Made by a program: the position numbers and the translations under genes. Shown here one piece after another: positions 35,925 to 45,821 of a stretch of DNA of 64,000 nt (positions are counted from its first letter, which is position 1; each line of letters begins with the position of its first letter). Under the pieces are notes generated by a model. That model made no database searches. It was not told where the DNA came from and saw only the letters and a list, made by a program, of their open reading frames with translations. Source of the DNA: Paenibacillaceae bacterium (GTDB taxonomy: Bacteria > Bacillota > Bacilli > Paenibacillales > Paenibacillaceae). The DNA is taken from positions 1 to 64,000 of the forward strand of contig REGQ01000008.1 in assembly GCA_004134985.1 (NCBI GenBank). Reading direction: 5' to 3'.

Positions 35925-38900
35925 TTATTCAAACTCGACACAGACACTGGCAACCCGATTCGCCTGCAAGCCAAAGCGAATGTTCGCCCCATCCGTCTCG
36001 ATTGCTCCCGCTCCAACTGCTGGACGTTCCAACGTATCAACGAAGCAGGCGGCCCGCACATTGCGGAACAAGCCGATGTCCACTGTCGTATCCATTCCGT
36101 CTGTCTCGTACAACCGTACGATCCAGCGGTCCGCGCCATCTTCCTCAGGCTGCTTGATCGCGGATATCGCCGCACTGCCTGCGTTCAGCTGAAAGAAGCT
36201 GCGGCTGAGCGGCCAATCACCGGACCCAGCAGCCACCGATATGGTGTTCATCGGATGGTTGTAGCTGTAGGCCGCTTCGACCATTGCGCTATTGTCCTTG
36301 GCATCCGCCAGGCACAGCGCGAATGCAAACCGCTGCACGCCCGTATCAGGATACGGATCAGGCGAATAAGAGCCGCGCAGCAGCGTGACCGTCAAAGCGT
36401 CGCGCGTACCGCGAAACCCATACTTGCTGTCAGTCACCAGCATGACCGACGTCTGCCCTCCCTGCTCCGCCGCTTTGCCTTGCGCTATTACTCCGCCTTG
36501 TTGCTCCACCGCTTCGTCCTGCACGATCACTCCGCCTTGCTGCTCCACTGCTTCACCTTGCGCGATTACTCGGACTTGCTCCGCGTCATCGGTAAGCGCA
36601 GCCGCCCAGCTGTTAGCCGGCACATCCTGTTCCAGCGGCGGCCGCTCGATTGTGCCGAACGCCGTATCATAGCGATAAGCTGCGCAAGGATAACCAAGCG
36701 GAAGCATGAATTGCAGCTGCGGGGTGAAATCATCGCGTTTGCCATATTCGTGCCAGTCGCATTCTACCCGGTAATCCAGCCTTCGGCTGCCGCGGTCAAG
36801 CGAGACTGTCACTTTCAAGCGGGAGCGGCGAAACGGGATGCTGTACGTGACGGATTGCCGGATACGATCCGCCCCAAGCTCGAAGGACTCCACATGAACA
36901 CCTTCCGTCAACGGTTCCACCTTCCGGTAGCGGCCGACCAGCCACGCGTTTCCGCCGCCATTATGCCCATCTTCCTCAATTAGACGGAACAGCGCTCCTT
37001 CTCCTTCAACTGCTCCTGCTGCACCTTTTCCTAGCCCGCTTCCTTTGCCAGTTCCGCTTTGTGTGCTTCCATTTTTCCCGTCCGCTTGCCCGCCGATCAT
37101 TTCACAGCCGCTGTCCTTGTCGATTAGCGAGAGCAGCGACAGGCTGCGCGTGTTCAGTTCAGCACGCAAATGCTCGTTCTCCAGCACGAACGAATACTGC
37201 TCCGCCGGAGGCAGATTTTGTCCTGCCAAATAATAATCTTCGGCAGACAGCACCGCCAGACCTCCTTCTTTTTCGGTCATAACATACGTTGCATATCCCA
37301 TCGGCGGCACGGAGACGGGAAGCAGCACACGCAGAAAGAAGTGGCCCCAATGCTCCTCAAAACCTCGATTCACGAACTGGTAATCGATTTGTGTCCCGTC
37401 CTCATTTTGAAACCCAATATTCCGCAAATCGCCGTCCCAATCCCAAATGACCATTTCAATGACTTCACTGCGCGCCTGCCATGAGCTGTTGAATACATGA
37501 AAAATTCTCGTTTTCCCGCGGCCGCCATCCCGTTCCCCTGTGCGAAACAGATGCATGACGCCGACACCCGCGCCGGCCCCTTCCGAAAAGCTTTCCGTCA
37601 GCTTCTCGCCTTCTACCAGGTAGCGCGACGTATCGATCCGCTTCGCCAATTGACGAAGGGCAGCGCTTCGCTTGCTGTTCGCCATCGCCGAAATTTCCTG
37701 GAACATGCCAAGCGCATGATCTCGCGTCTCCGGAATGCCCGTCCCCGGCAAAATATCATGGAACTGGTTAAACAGCGTCCTGCGCCAAGCCTCCTCCAGC
37801 TCCTTGCCGAAGTAGCGAGCACCCGTCCATAAAGAAGCAGCACTCGAAAAAGCCTCCGCTTCATTCAGCAGATTTTCTGATATGCGGTTGGCTTGTTTAA
37901 TTCTCGCTTCCGAACTGTAGCAGCCGGTGAAGATGAAGTTCAGCTCATTTTGCACGACCGGCAGCGTATCTGCCGCCTGTTCGGCCAGCGCAAAGAAATC
38001 GGCATAGCGTCCGAAACGAATCGTCGGGAAAATCGGCCAGGACTGCATATCGCGCATCCGCTCCAAATCCCGGCGCGTTGGGCCGCCTCCATGATCGCCC
38101 ACACCGTATACCTTCATCATCGTCCGCATTCCGGTTTTGCGGCAAAATTCCGGGACGGTAAGCACCATCTCCGGTTCAATCCGGGAATCATACCAATGCG
38201 GCTCCTTGTACGCGATGACGGATGCACCCGAAGGGGCGACCCAGCGGAACAGGGAATGGCCTTCATCGTTATGTCCGCGGCAGTAGTAATAATAGCGAAC
38301 GCCAGCATGACTAAGCGTCTCCGGAACATTGGCGCTATGGCCGAACGTGTCCGGCTCGAAGTCAAGCTGGAGCGTGTCCGAATCAAGCTCAAACAGTTCC
38401 GCAAGATAACGCTTCGCATACAAAAACTGCCGCGCCATGCTCTCGCCGTTCGGCATGTTCTTGTCCGCCTCTACCCAGGTAGAAGCCGTTACTTCCCAGC
38501 GCCCTTCACGCACTCGGACTTTGATCTCCTCCAGCATCTCGGGGTCGTACTTCTCCACGATGCTGTAAGCGGCTGCTTGCGATTGTGAAAAAATAAAGTC
38601 CGGGTATTCAGCCAGTAAATCGAGCATGGTACGAAACGTATTCAGTGTGATTGCTACCGTCTCATCCCATCCCCATAGAAAATTCATGTCAATGTGAGCA
38701 TGCGAGGCACAGAGCAGGCCATATGCTTTGGCCGCACTTGCCATATCCGCCAGCATGCGCTCCACTTCCCGGCACGCAGCTTCGCCAATTCCCCCGTCCT
38801 GCTCCAGTCTCGCGGCTGCATAGCCAACTGCTGTGCCGATCAGATGATCAAATCCGCCTTCCTGCTCCACGGACACCCGGCACGCATATTCCAACTGGGC

Positions 38901-38981
38901 TAACGTGCGTTTGCCCCAATAACCGTCCGGGCAGTCCCGTTTAAGCTTAGCAAGCGCTGCATGCATCTTATTGATCCCCAT
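35925..38981 (-). CDS. Alpha-mannosidase, glycoside hydrolase family 38
   Basis: A protein of about 1018 residues. The catalytic domain begins SHAHIDMNFLWGWDET near residue 96, with Zn-binding His and Asp. The nucleophile Asp is in FEPDTFGHSANVP at about residue 214. A mid-domain and beta-sandwich domain follow. GH38 enzymes cleave alpha-mannosides with retention. There is no signal peptide, so it acts on imported glycans. Near residue 825 a 13-residue unit (EAVEQQGGVI(V/A)Q..) is tandemly repeated (DNA 36462-36575, 39-bp period), an unusual low-complexity insert. The ATG overlaps the GH4 stop (TAATG); a GTG three codons upstream is an alternative start. Confidence 0.92.
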   Translation of the reverse strand: MGINKMHAALAKLKRDCPDGYWGKRTLAQLEYACRVSVEQEGGFDHLIGTAVGYAAARLEQDGGIGEAACREVERMLADMASAAKAYGLLCASHAHIDMNFLWGWDETVAITLNTFRTMLDLLAEYPDFIFSQSQAAAYSIVEKYDPEMLEEIKVRVREGRWEVTASTWVEADKNMPNGESMARQFLYAKRYLAELFELDSDTLQLDFEPDTFGHSANVPETLSHAGVRYYYYCRGHNDEGHSLFRWVAPSGASVIAYKEPHWYDSRIEPEMVLTVPEFCRKTGMRTMMKVYGVGDHGGGPTRRDLERMRDMQSWPIFPTIRFGRYADFFALAEQAADTLPVVQNELNFIFTGCYSSEARIKQANRISENLLNEAEAFSSAASLWTGARYFGKELEEAWRRTLFNQFHDILPGTGIPETRDHALGMFQEISAMANSKRSAALRQLAKRIDTSRYLVEGEKLTESFSEGAGAGVGVMHLFRTGERDGGRGKTRIFHVFNSSWQARSEVIEMVIWDWDGDLRNIGFQNEDGTQIDYQFVNRGFEEHWGHFFLRVLLPVSVPPMGYATYVMTEKEGGLAVLSAEDYYLAGQNLPPAEQYSFVLENEHLRAELNTRSLSLLSLIDKDSGCEMIGGQADGKNGSTQSGTGKGSGLGKGAAGAVEGEGALFRLIEEDGHNGGGNAWLVGRYRKVEPLTEGVHVESFELGADRIRQSVTYSIPFRRSRLKVTVSLDRGSRRLDYRVECDWHEYGKRDDFTPQLQFMLPLGYPCAAYRYDTAFGTIERPPLEQDVPANSWAAALTDDAEQVRVIAQGEAVEQQGGVIVQDEAVEQQGGVIAQGKAAEQGGQTSVMLVTDSKYGFRGTRDALTVTLLRGSYSPDPYPDTGVQRFAFALCLADAKDNSAMVEAAYSYNHPMNTISVAAGSGDWPLSRSFFQLNAGSAAISAIKQPEEDGADRWIVRLYETDGMDTTVDIGLFRNVRAACFVDTLERPAVGAGAIETDGANIRFGLQANRVASVCVEFE

Positions 38982-40351
38982 TACTTCCACGCTCCCAGCA
39001 TATCCTTATATGAGGTCATATACGATTGTACAAGACGTTTGGCAATCGAATAGGAACCAACGAGCGGATGCACCATCAGCGCTTCGATGGCAAGTTCTTT
39101 GGATTGCTGCTGCACCGCCTCCACAGTCAGACGCTCGAAACGTTTCACGCTTTTCATCAATAGCAGCATATTTTCCGGCACTTCGCCAATGTGGACCGGC
39201 TGTGCGCCATCTCTCGTAATTGTGCAGGATACTTCGACGACATCATCATCCGCAAGCCCGGAGATACTGCCCTTATTCGGCACATTCAGTACAATATCGG
39301 AGCGCTCCCCGGTTTGCAGTGAAGCGACGAAATCAAGCATGACGCCAGCATAGCCAAGTGAATTGGGCAGCTCCAGCTGCTCTGCGGGCGGCAGCGGCTT
39401 CGCGCCTGATGCCGTCTCGATGGCCATATAAGACGCTTCCCTTTTCTGGGTATAGTACAAATAGGTTTGCAGCGCCCGCTGCGGCTCCCCTTCAATATCC
39501 ATCTTCGCCAGCTCAGCCAGCATGGCTTTGTTGTTTTCCGCAATCATTTGTCCGCGCGTCATCCCGGACTTGACGATATTGCCGAGCGCCTGCTCGCGGT
39601 GATAATAATAGTACAAATATTCATTTGGGAGAAAAGGAAGCGATTGCAACAATGCAGGATCAAACATCTTGAATTCATCGACACGAGCGACGAATGCGGA
39701 ATCGTTCTTCAGTTGGGCCAGCACATCCTCGCCCTTATAGCTCACCTTGCTGATCCACGACAGATGATTCAAGCCGAAAAATTCCACATCCAGTTCCTCC
39801 GGCTGAACCCCCATCGCCTCGGCCATGCGCAGCTTCGTATGACTGGGTGTGTCGCAGATTCCGACAACACGGTCATAGCCTGCGCTGCGCAGCGCCTGTG
39901 TAACGAGCCCCGACGGGTTGGAGAAATTGAAAATCCACGCTTGCGGCGCGAGCTCGCTGGCCAATTTACAATAGTCCATCAGCACCGGAATCGTCCTGAT
40001 CGCCATCGAAAATCCTGCAGGCCCCGTCGTCTCCTGCCCGATGACACCGCAATCAAGCGCAATTTGCTCATCGGTATAGCGGGAAACTTCCTTCCCGACT
40101 CGAATTGTCGTTACGATATAATCCGCGCCGGTAAGCGCCTCGCGAATGTCGGTTGTCATAACAAGTTGCAAGTCGACGCCGCTCTGTTCGATGACGATAC
40201 GGCACAGCTTGCCGATGATGCCGAGCTGCTGCTCATCGGTATCATGCAGCACCAGCCTGGTAATGCCTGCTTGCGATGCTTTCAATGTCAAGCTTTTCGT
40301 AAAAAGGACGGCTCGCACGCCGCCCCCTCCGATTAAGGTTAATTGTTTCAT
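38981..40351 (-). CDS. GH4-family glycosidase (6-phospho-glycosidase / alpha-glycosidase type)
   Basis: A 456-residue NAD- and Mn-dependent GH4 enzyme. The nucleotide-binding loop is LTLIGGGGVRAVLF. VICDTP-type Cys and FFGLNHLSW His regions form the metal site, and NPSGLVTQALRSAG is typical. The start MKQLTLIGGGG has GAGGAGG 8 nt upstream; the long upstream frame is not used. GH4 enzymes usually act on 6-phospho-sugars, yet this operon has an ABC transporter and not a PTS. Either the kinase next door makes the substrate or this is a non-phosphorylated GH4 subtype. Confidence 0.9.
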   Translation of the reverse strand: MKQLTLIGGGGVRAVLFTKSLTLKASQAGITRLVLHDTDEQQLGIIGKLCRIVIEQSGVDLQLVMTTDIREALTGADYIVTTIRVGKEVSRYTDEQIALDCGVIGQETTGPAGFSMAIRTIPVLMDYCKLASELAPQAWIFNFSNPSGLVTQALRSAGYDRVVGICDTPSHTKLRMAEAMGVQPEELDVEFFGLNHLSWISKVSYKGEDVLAQLKNDSAFVARVDEFKMFDPALLQSLPFLPNEYLYYYYHREQALGNIVKSGMTRGQMIAENNKAMLAELAKMDIEGEPQRALQTYLYYTQKREASYMAIETASGAKPLPPAEQLELPNSLGYAGVMLDFVASLQTGERSDIVLNVPNKGSISGLADDDVVEVSCTITRDGAQPVHIGEVPENMLLLMKSVKRFERLTVEAVQQQSKELAIEALMVHPLVGSYSIAKRLVQSYMTSYKDMLGAWK

Positions 40352-40579
40352 CACTGTTGCCTCCTCATAAAATCCCGTATCTGCATGCTGCGTCGGAGTG
40401 CTGCCGGTAGAGCCAAGCTGTGTCCGGCTAACCATGCTGCCAACAACGTAATCTGCTGACAACAGCCTATGTTGTGGTGATATAACAAGCGGTAACCAAC
40501 AGTACCATCGTGTTGCCCACAAGGTAAGCCGTGCTGATAAGGCAAGCCATCCCCAACAGCGCATCCGCCTGCGCCATGT

Positions 40580-41512
40580 TCACATCACAGCGTTCGCCGC
40601 CATAAAGTGCTCCAGCATCTCCCGATCAGCTGCCCCCGCGCTTCCGCCATAGGCGCTAACCGACAAGGCGCCGCATGCATTGCCAAAAGCCAGACATTGC
40701 TTCGGTGAAGCGCCCGCTAAAAAGCCATACACATAACCAGCGTTGAACGAATCACCCGCACCTGTCGTATCCAGCGCCTTCACTTTGTAGCCGGGGTGGT
40801 ACCATCTTTTCCCGTCAACGATCGACAGCGCCCCCTTGTCTCCAAGCTTGACGATGACACGCTTCCCATGTCTGGCAAGCAACTGGACGGCATCTTCCAC
40901 ATTGCCGCAGCCGGTATAGTGCAGCGCCTCTACCTCGTTCATGAAGAAAACATCGATCTGTCCTGCCAATTCCATAATGCCTTGATACCATTCGCCTGTA
41001 TCGTCCCAGCCTGTATCGAAGGAGAGCGTCACGCCGCGCGCTTTCAACAGCCGTACCGTCTCCATAAACTCCTCATGGTTCGCCCTTCCCTTGTAACAGG
41101 TCAAATGAACATGCCTGCTCTCATCGACACTGTTCATGTCCAACTGACGCAAGTTCAGTTCTGCATTCGATCCCGCATACGAAATGAACGAGCGATCCTT
41201 CTCCGGCTGCAGAGCGATCGATACGCCTGTATTCGCCGTATGACTCGTCTTGATATACCGGGTTTCAATCCCGTACCGGGAAAACTGTTTGCGTAAAAAA
41301 TGGCCATAGTCGTCCTCACCCAGCACGCCGTTAAAAGCCAGCTTCATGCCAAGCTTGGCCAGCACTAGACTGAAGATCGCCGCTCCGCCGCCCACATGCG
41401 TCGTCATCCGATCGACGAACACTTCTTCGCCAGGCAGCGGCGGCTTGTCATAGCCAACCACAATCAGATCGATATTCACGTCTCCAATGACAACCGCATC
41501 AAATGTTTTCAA
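40580..41512 (-). CDS. PfkB/ribokinase-family sugar kinase
   Basis: A 310-residue kinase. The N-terminus AVVIGDVNIDLIVVGYDKPPLPGEE and the glycine pair HVGGGAAIFSLVLAKLG are typical. The C-terminal PfkB signature with anion hole and catalytic Asp is DTTGAGDSFNAGYVYGFLAG (about residues 245-264). The substrate is probably the monosaccharide released by GH38 or GH4. It lies 25 nt downstream of lacI. Confidence 0.9.
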   Translation of the reverse strand: MKTFDAVVIGDVNIDLIVVGYDKPPLPGEEVFVDRMTTHVGGGAAIFSLVLAKLGMKLAFNGVLGEDDYGHFLRKQFSRYGIETRYIKTSHTANTGVSIALQPEKDRSFISYAGSNAELNLRQLDMNSVDESRHVHLTCYKGRANHEEFMETVRLLKARGVTLSFDTGWDDTGEWYQGIMELAGQIDVFFMNEVEALHYTGCGNVEDAVQLLARHGKRVIVKLGDKGALSIVDGKRWYHPGYKVKALDTTGAGDSFNAGYVYGFLAGASPKQCLAFGNACGALSVSAYGGSAGAADREMLEHFMAANAVM

Positions 41513-41537
41513 CCCAATTCCTCTTTTCTGCTCCTGC

Positions 41538-42578
41538 TTATGATGACTTGACCGCTGTCTGTTTTTCAGCCTGCTCGATTGGGCGGCAGCTGTCCCGAAC
41601 GACGAGCCGATGCTGCATGATGATATCGCCCTCCAGCTTGGCTGAGCCGGATATCAACTCCAACATCGTCTCCACTGTCAATTGGCCCATCTCATGGATC
41701 GGCTGCTCCATCGATGTAAGCCGCGGCCTTACCAGTTCGGTCAACTGGCTGCCGTCGAAACCCATAACCGAAATATCGCCCGGCACTTGCAGTCCCCGGT
41801 CGTGCAGACAGTTCATCGCTCCGAGCGCCATATCGTCGCTGACGGCGAATACCGCTGTCGGTTGCTCCTCGATTTGCAGCAATTCGTTCATCATCGCATA
41901 GCCGCTCGCTACTTTGTAATCGCCAAAGCGAATCAGCTCATACAATATTTTCAATCCATGATCTGTCAAAGCATTGCGATACGCTGTATAGCGGTTCTGG
42001 CCGGACGTAATATCCCGCATGTCTCCACCGATAAAGGCAATTCGCTCGTGTCCCAGCTTAATCAAATAGTCAGTCGCTTCGTAGGCCGCCTTATAGTCGT
42101 CCACGATAACGGATGTGAAATTTTGATCAGCAGGCTTAACGGTAGAGAACAGCACGGGAATTTGCAGCCGGTTAATAAAGTCCCGAATTTCAGGGTTGAT
42201 CTTCTCATGCATAATGATGATGCCTTCGACCCGCATTTCTTGGAATACATTCAGATATTTAAACTCCTTGTCAATATCTTCGATAATGTTGCAGACAAGA
42301 AGGTTGTAGTCGTTGAGGCTCGCCGTTTTCTCGATGCTGCTCAAGATAGTTGAATAAAAGTTGGAGGTCAGATCCGGCACGATGACTCCGATTAAATTTG
42401 TTTTATTTCGAACCAAACTTCTGGCAATCTGACTTGGCGCGTAACCCAATTCCTTGATCGCCTCGTTAACACGCTTCTTCAGGTCATCTTTAACATATTT
42501 CTCTCCATTGAGCACTCTCGACACCGTCGTCACAGATACGCCCGCCCGCTTGGCTACGTCTTTGATTTTTACCGCCAT
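41538..42578 (-). CDS. LacI-family transcriptional regulator (glycoside operon)
   Basis: A 346-residue regulator. The helix-turn-helix with hinge is KIKDVAKRAGVSVTTVSRVLNG (residues 4-25). The periplasmic-binding-like core is LIGVIVPDLTSNFYSTILSSIE and VDDYKAAYEATDYLIKLGHERIAFIGG. It is followed by kinase, GH4 and GH38 on the same strand. The palindrome upstream of the transporter (46895-46917) is a reasonable operator for it. Confidence 0.92.
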   Translation of the reverse strand: MAVKIKDVAKRAGVSVTTVSRVLNGEKYVKDDLKKRVNEAIKELGYAPSQIARSLVRNKTNLIGVIVPDLTSNFYSTILSSIEKTASLNDYNLLVCNIIEDIDKEFKYLNVFQEMRVEGIIIMHEKINPEIRDFINRLQIPVLFSTVKPADQNFTSVIVDDYKAAYEATDYLIKLGHERIAFIGGDMRDITSGQNRYTAYRNALTDHGLKILYELIRFGDYKVASGYAMMNELLQIEEQPTAVFAVSDDMALGAMNCLHDRGLQVPGDISVMGFDGSQLTELVRPRLTSMEQPIHEMGQLTVETMLELISGSAKLEGDIIMQHRLVVRDSCRPIEQAEKQTAVKSS

Positions 42579-42679
42579 AAAACATCACCTGACTTTCGTC
42601 CTTTGCGGAATATGCTGCGCTAGTCTCGCTTCTTCCCACCCGTTGACAGCAGCCGCCTGCAGCTGATAGCAGCTTGATT

Positions 42680-43001
42680 TCATCCGATGAACAAAGGCCG
42701 CGAGAAGGCGCCGAAGCCGCCTTCAAAATAAGCTGCGATACGCACATCGTGCTCGTCGCCTTTGCATTGGTACTCGATCTACTACCTGTCTGAATCGGCC
42801 GCTCGTCTCATGCAGCACCTTGCCGTCTTTCCAATTAGCGTAACATACTTGTACATCCCGTCCAATAACGGGTTAAAGCGAATACATTTTTATATCCCGT
42901 CTCAAGCGGAAACCGGCCGTCGCTGTTTGTCGTATGGTTATGAATAGCGCCGCTCAGCCATTGTCGCGCCCGCCCATAGAGATTCGCAAATTACGGATCA
43001 T
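42680..43001 (-). pseudogene. Decayed PHP-domain phosphoesterase gene
   Basis: Starting at ATG 43001 just after the permease, the conceptual product needs at least three frame changes. Frame pieces read MIRNLRISMGGRDN, then WLSGAIHNHTTNSDGRF, then GYKNVFALTRYWTG, then VCYANWKDGKVLHETSGRF, then EHDVRIAAYFEGGFGAFSRP ending TGA at 42680. The block GAIHNHTTNSDGRFPLE is the PHP motif HxHT..SDG. The C-terminal strand piece resembles the end of PHP-CehA-type proteins. A full gene would be about 300 codons, so the centre is deleted. It was probably the fourth gene of the operon. Confidence 0.6.
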
Positions 43002-43021
43002 TTCCCTTCTCTCTGCTGTAT

Positions 43022-43930
43022 CTACTCCTTCAGTGAACCGATCATCACGCCCTTGGCGAAATATTTCTGGATGAAAGGATAGATCAGAATGATCGGCGTG
43101 ACCACAATCATAATTGTAGCCATTTTCAATGAATTGCCGGTCACCTGGATTTTCTCCAGCAACTCATAACGCGAGCCTGCCGCCTGAGCCAGCGTATCAC
43201 GCAGCGCTTCCGCACGCATCAGCATTTCCTGCAGCAAGGTAGACAACGGCCGCAGACTGGCCGAACGGACATAGAATGCGCCTGTAAACCAGTCGTTCCA
43301 GTGGGTAACCGCGTTGAACAACGCAATAACAGCAACAACCGGACGGCTCAGCGGCATAATGATTTTCATGAAAATCGAAAAGTCATTGTACCCGTCAATT
43401 CGCGCTGACTCTTCCAGGCTGGGATGGATCTGCTGAAAGAACGTCCGCATAATGATCAGGTTCCAGGCGCTGTAAAGCCCCGGAATGATATAGACCCAAA
43501 TTGTATTGGTCAAACTAAGCGACTTGAGCAGCATATAATAGGGAATGATGCCGCCGCTGAACAGCATTGTAAAAAAGATAATCAACGTAAAAAATTTAAC
43601 GCCAGGCATCGTTTTCCCCTTCAAGGCATAAGCTGCCATTGCTGTCATGAACACGCTGGCAAGCGTGCCGACAACGGTGCGGAATATCGAGATGCCGAAT
43701 GCCTTGCCAATGTTCGCGGACAGAAACACTTCCTTATAATTCTCAATGGACCACAGGCGAGGCCAAAAGTATACACCACCGCGTTCAGCGTCCTTGCCTG
43801 CGTTGAAGGAAAGCGCCAGGATGTTCATAAACGGCAAAATAATCGAGAGACACAAGGCAATGATCAATAGATAAATGACGATTTTGAATACCTTCTCGCC
43901 TGTCGTCAATTTGTAAAACTGCTTCCCCAC
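43022..43930 (-). CDS. Carbohydrate ABC transporter permease (LplC-like)
   Basis: A 302-residue CUT1 permease with six hydrophobic segments. The EAA loop is EESARIDGYNDFSIFMKIIMPL at about residues 190-211, and the C-terminus FIQKYFAKGVMIGSLKE is typical of LplC/YtcP proteins. The start is GTG at 43930, preceded by GGAGGG 9 nt upstream; the longer frame lacks an RBS and family similarity. It pairs with the LplB-type permease and the lipoprotein of the same operon. Confidence 0.9.
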   Translation of the reverse strand: MGKQFYKLTTGEKVFKIVIYLLIIALCLSIILPFMNILALSFNAGKDAERGGVYFWPRLWSIENYKEVFLSANIGKAFGISIFRTVVGTLASVFMTAMAAYALKGKTMPGVKFFTLIIFFTMLFSGGIIPYYMLLKSLSLTNTIWVYIIPGLYSAWNLIIMRTFFQQIHPSLEESARIDGYNDFSIFMKIIMPLSRPVVAVIALFNAVTHWNDWFTGAFYVRSASLRPLSTLLQEMLMRAEALRDTLAQAAGSRYELLEKIQVTGNSLKMATIMIVVTPIILIYPFIQKYFAKGVMIGSLKE

Positions 43931-44012
43931 TTGCTCACCCCTCCCGCTCTGAATGAGGTGCCGGCATTGTCTACAGACGACGCTGCCGGCCATCGAAGCT
44001 TCTACTTAAAGC

Positions 44013-45731
44013 TTAGTATTTCACCTTCGTTTTCTCATCTGCGTTTTTCTGCTCCAGCAGCTTCAGGTAATCATCCAGACCTGCCGTCTGCAACTGCTTC
44101 AGCGCAGAGTCCATAATTTTCTTTGCATCGTCCAAACTTTTGGTGTAGTACGCCCGTGTTACGCTGTCATCGTAATTATCCATTGCCGTCTTCAATTCTG
44201 TCCCTTTGGCAAATTCACCGAGGAAGGAAAGCGGCGGATAGCCGTCGATGATTCTCGCATCTTTGCGCTTCTCGTCCCAACCCCAATACTTGATGATCTC
44301 ATTGGCGCCGGCAGCCGCTTCCGGATGAACAGAATCGCCATACTCCATCTCCCCAAAGTCGGCCATCCGGTCCACATCGGTTGCGCCGAGCAATTCGCCA
44401 AAATAGTTGCCTACCCCGGCAAATCCGAGCTTCTTAGCGCCATTCGGATCGTTGGTTTTCAAATCGAGCACTTCCTGCTTCACCTTCGGATTGCCTTTCT
44501 CGTCCAATGTGTAATCACGCCCTTCAATGCCATACATCCAGAGCAGTTTACCTTCGCGGCTCGCCATGAAATCGGCGAACTTAACGATATCCTCCGGATT
44601 TTTGGATGTGGACGGGACTGCCCAGCCCGAGTAACCGGATTTGAAGTCGACTTGCATCTTATAAGGCTCGTCGGCTTTATCAAGCGGGCCAACTGGCAAA
44701 TAATGCGCTTCGTTGTTGAATTCCATATAATTATGCACGTCGGCGATAATCGCGGATGTGCCGTTCAGCGCAGCCTCTGTCGCCCGACTTTCGTCGATTG
44801 TATAAAATTCAGGATGAATCAGCTTCTCCTGCAGCAGTTTCTGGACGAACTCGATCCGCTTCAGCGGGAATTCGGTCTGCGCTTCATGCAGGAACTTGCC
44901 GTCTTTATCCGCCTTGATCCGCTGATCAACCGCGCCCCATGCGAGGTCTGGGTACAACTGCTCCACTTCCTTGCCGCCCCAATAGGCTGGCCCAATCGGG
45001 TGGACGCTGTTGCCGTTGCTGTCTTTGAAATCCCCCTCTTTGATTTTCTGCGCCAGTTCATAGAGCTGACCGCTCGTCTTGATCGTTCGAGGATCCACAT
45101 TCAGCGCTTCGACGATATCCTTGCGGATATAAGAGCCGCCGACATATTTGCGGGTTGTCGCCCCGCCTTCACGGTTGATGTTCATGTGTACGAAATACGT
45201 TGAGCCGTCGAATTCCGGGCGGAACATAACCCCGTATTTCGTATCCAATGGCAAGTAATCATCCTGCAAATATTTGCTGTACACTTTGGTATTCTTCATC
45301 ATAGGCGTCAGGTCAGTGAACATGCCTTCGCGAGCCGCCTTCAGAATGACCGGCATTTCCGGTCTTCCGCTGTTGTTCAGATAGAAAGCGATAAAGTCCG
45401 GCAGATCGCCTGAAGCGAGTCCGGCTACAAGGCCGTCGAGGGAACGGTCCGATTTCATAATTTCTATCTCGAGCTCGATGCCTGTCATTTCTTTGATTTT
45501 GGCTTTTATCTCCGGATTCATATCTTCTGTATAATCATCCGTTCCCATAAATACGAGACCTTTGATCTTCCGATCGGCAATCCATGTCGCCGGTTTGCCT
45601 TCGCCTTTTGTCTGCTCACCCTCATTGCCTTTGCTGCCCTCTGTCGTTGGTGCGTTATTGTTCGAACAAGCTGCAAGCAGTAAAGCAAGGATAAGAAACA
45701 CTGCAATATAGATAGACCCTTTCTTTCCCAT
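44013..45731 (-). CDS. Sugar ABC transporter substrate-binding lipoprotein
   Basis: A 572-residue lipoprotein. The signal peptide IYIAVFLILALLLAAC has lipobox LLAAC with Cys near residue 21, then an Asn/Thr/Gly linker. The mature part is an extracellular solute-binding protein of the large (about 550-residue) LplA/YtcQ class common in Paenibacillus. The start ATG at 45731 has AAAGGGG 7 nt upstream. The predicted ligand, from the downstream enzymes, is an alpha-mannoside oligosaccharide. Confidence 0.9.
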   Translation of the reverse strand: MGKKGSIYIAVFLILALLLAACSNNNAPTTEGSKGNEGEQTKGEGKPATWIADRKIKGLVFMGTDDYTEDMNPEIKAKIKEMTGIELEIEIMKSDRSLDGLVAGLASGDLPDFIAFYLNNSGRPEMPVILKAAREGMFTDLTPMMKNTKVYSKYLQDDYLPLDTKYGVMFRPEFDGSTYFVHMNINREGGATTRKYVGGSYIRKDIVEALNVDPRTIKTSGQLYELAQKIKEGDFKDSNGNSVHPIGPAYWGGKEVEQLYPDLAWGAVDQRIKADKDGKFLHEAQTEFPLKRIEFVQKLLQEKLIHPEFYTIDESRATEAALNGTSAIIADVHNYMEFNNEAHYLPVGPLDKADEPYKMQVDFKSGYSGWAVPSTSKNPEDIVKFADFMASREGKLLWMYGIEGRDYTLDEKGNPKVKQEVLDLKTNDPNGAKKLGFAGVGNYFGELLGATDVDRMADFGEMEYGDSVHPEAAAGANEIIKYWGWDEKRKDARIIDGYPPLSFLGEFAKGTELKTAMDNYDDSVTRAYYTKSLDDAKKIMDSALKQLQTAGLDDYLKLLEQKNADEKTKVKY

Positions 45732-45821
45732 GTGCATACCCCTTTGCCTTTTTTTTATAAATAACGCCTGAATGGCGCTATTATCGAAACAATACGATCG
45801 AATGACCACTATATGGAATCG

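Noticed and set aside
35832-36983. 383-codon plus-strand frame
   Set aside because: Antisense to the GH38 gene and phosphoesterase start; no family similarity and no RBS.
40352-40564. N-terminal extension of the GH4 gene
   Set aside because: The NAD-binding motif must lie at the N-terminus, and GAGGAGG precedes the ATG at 40351.
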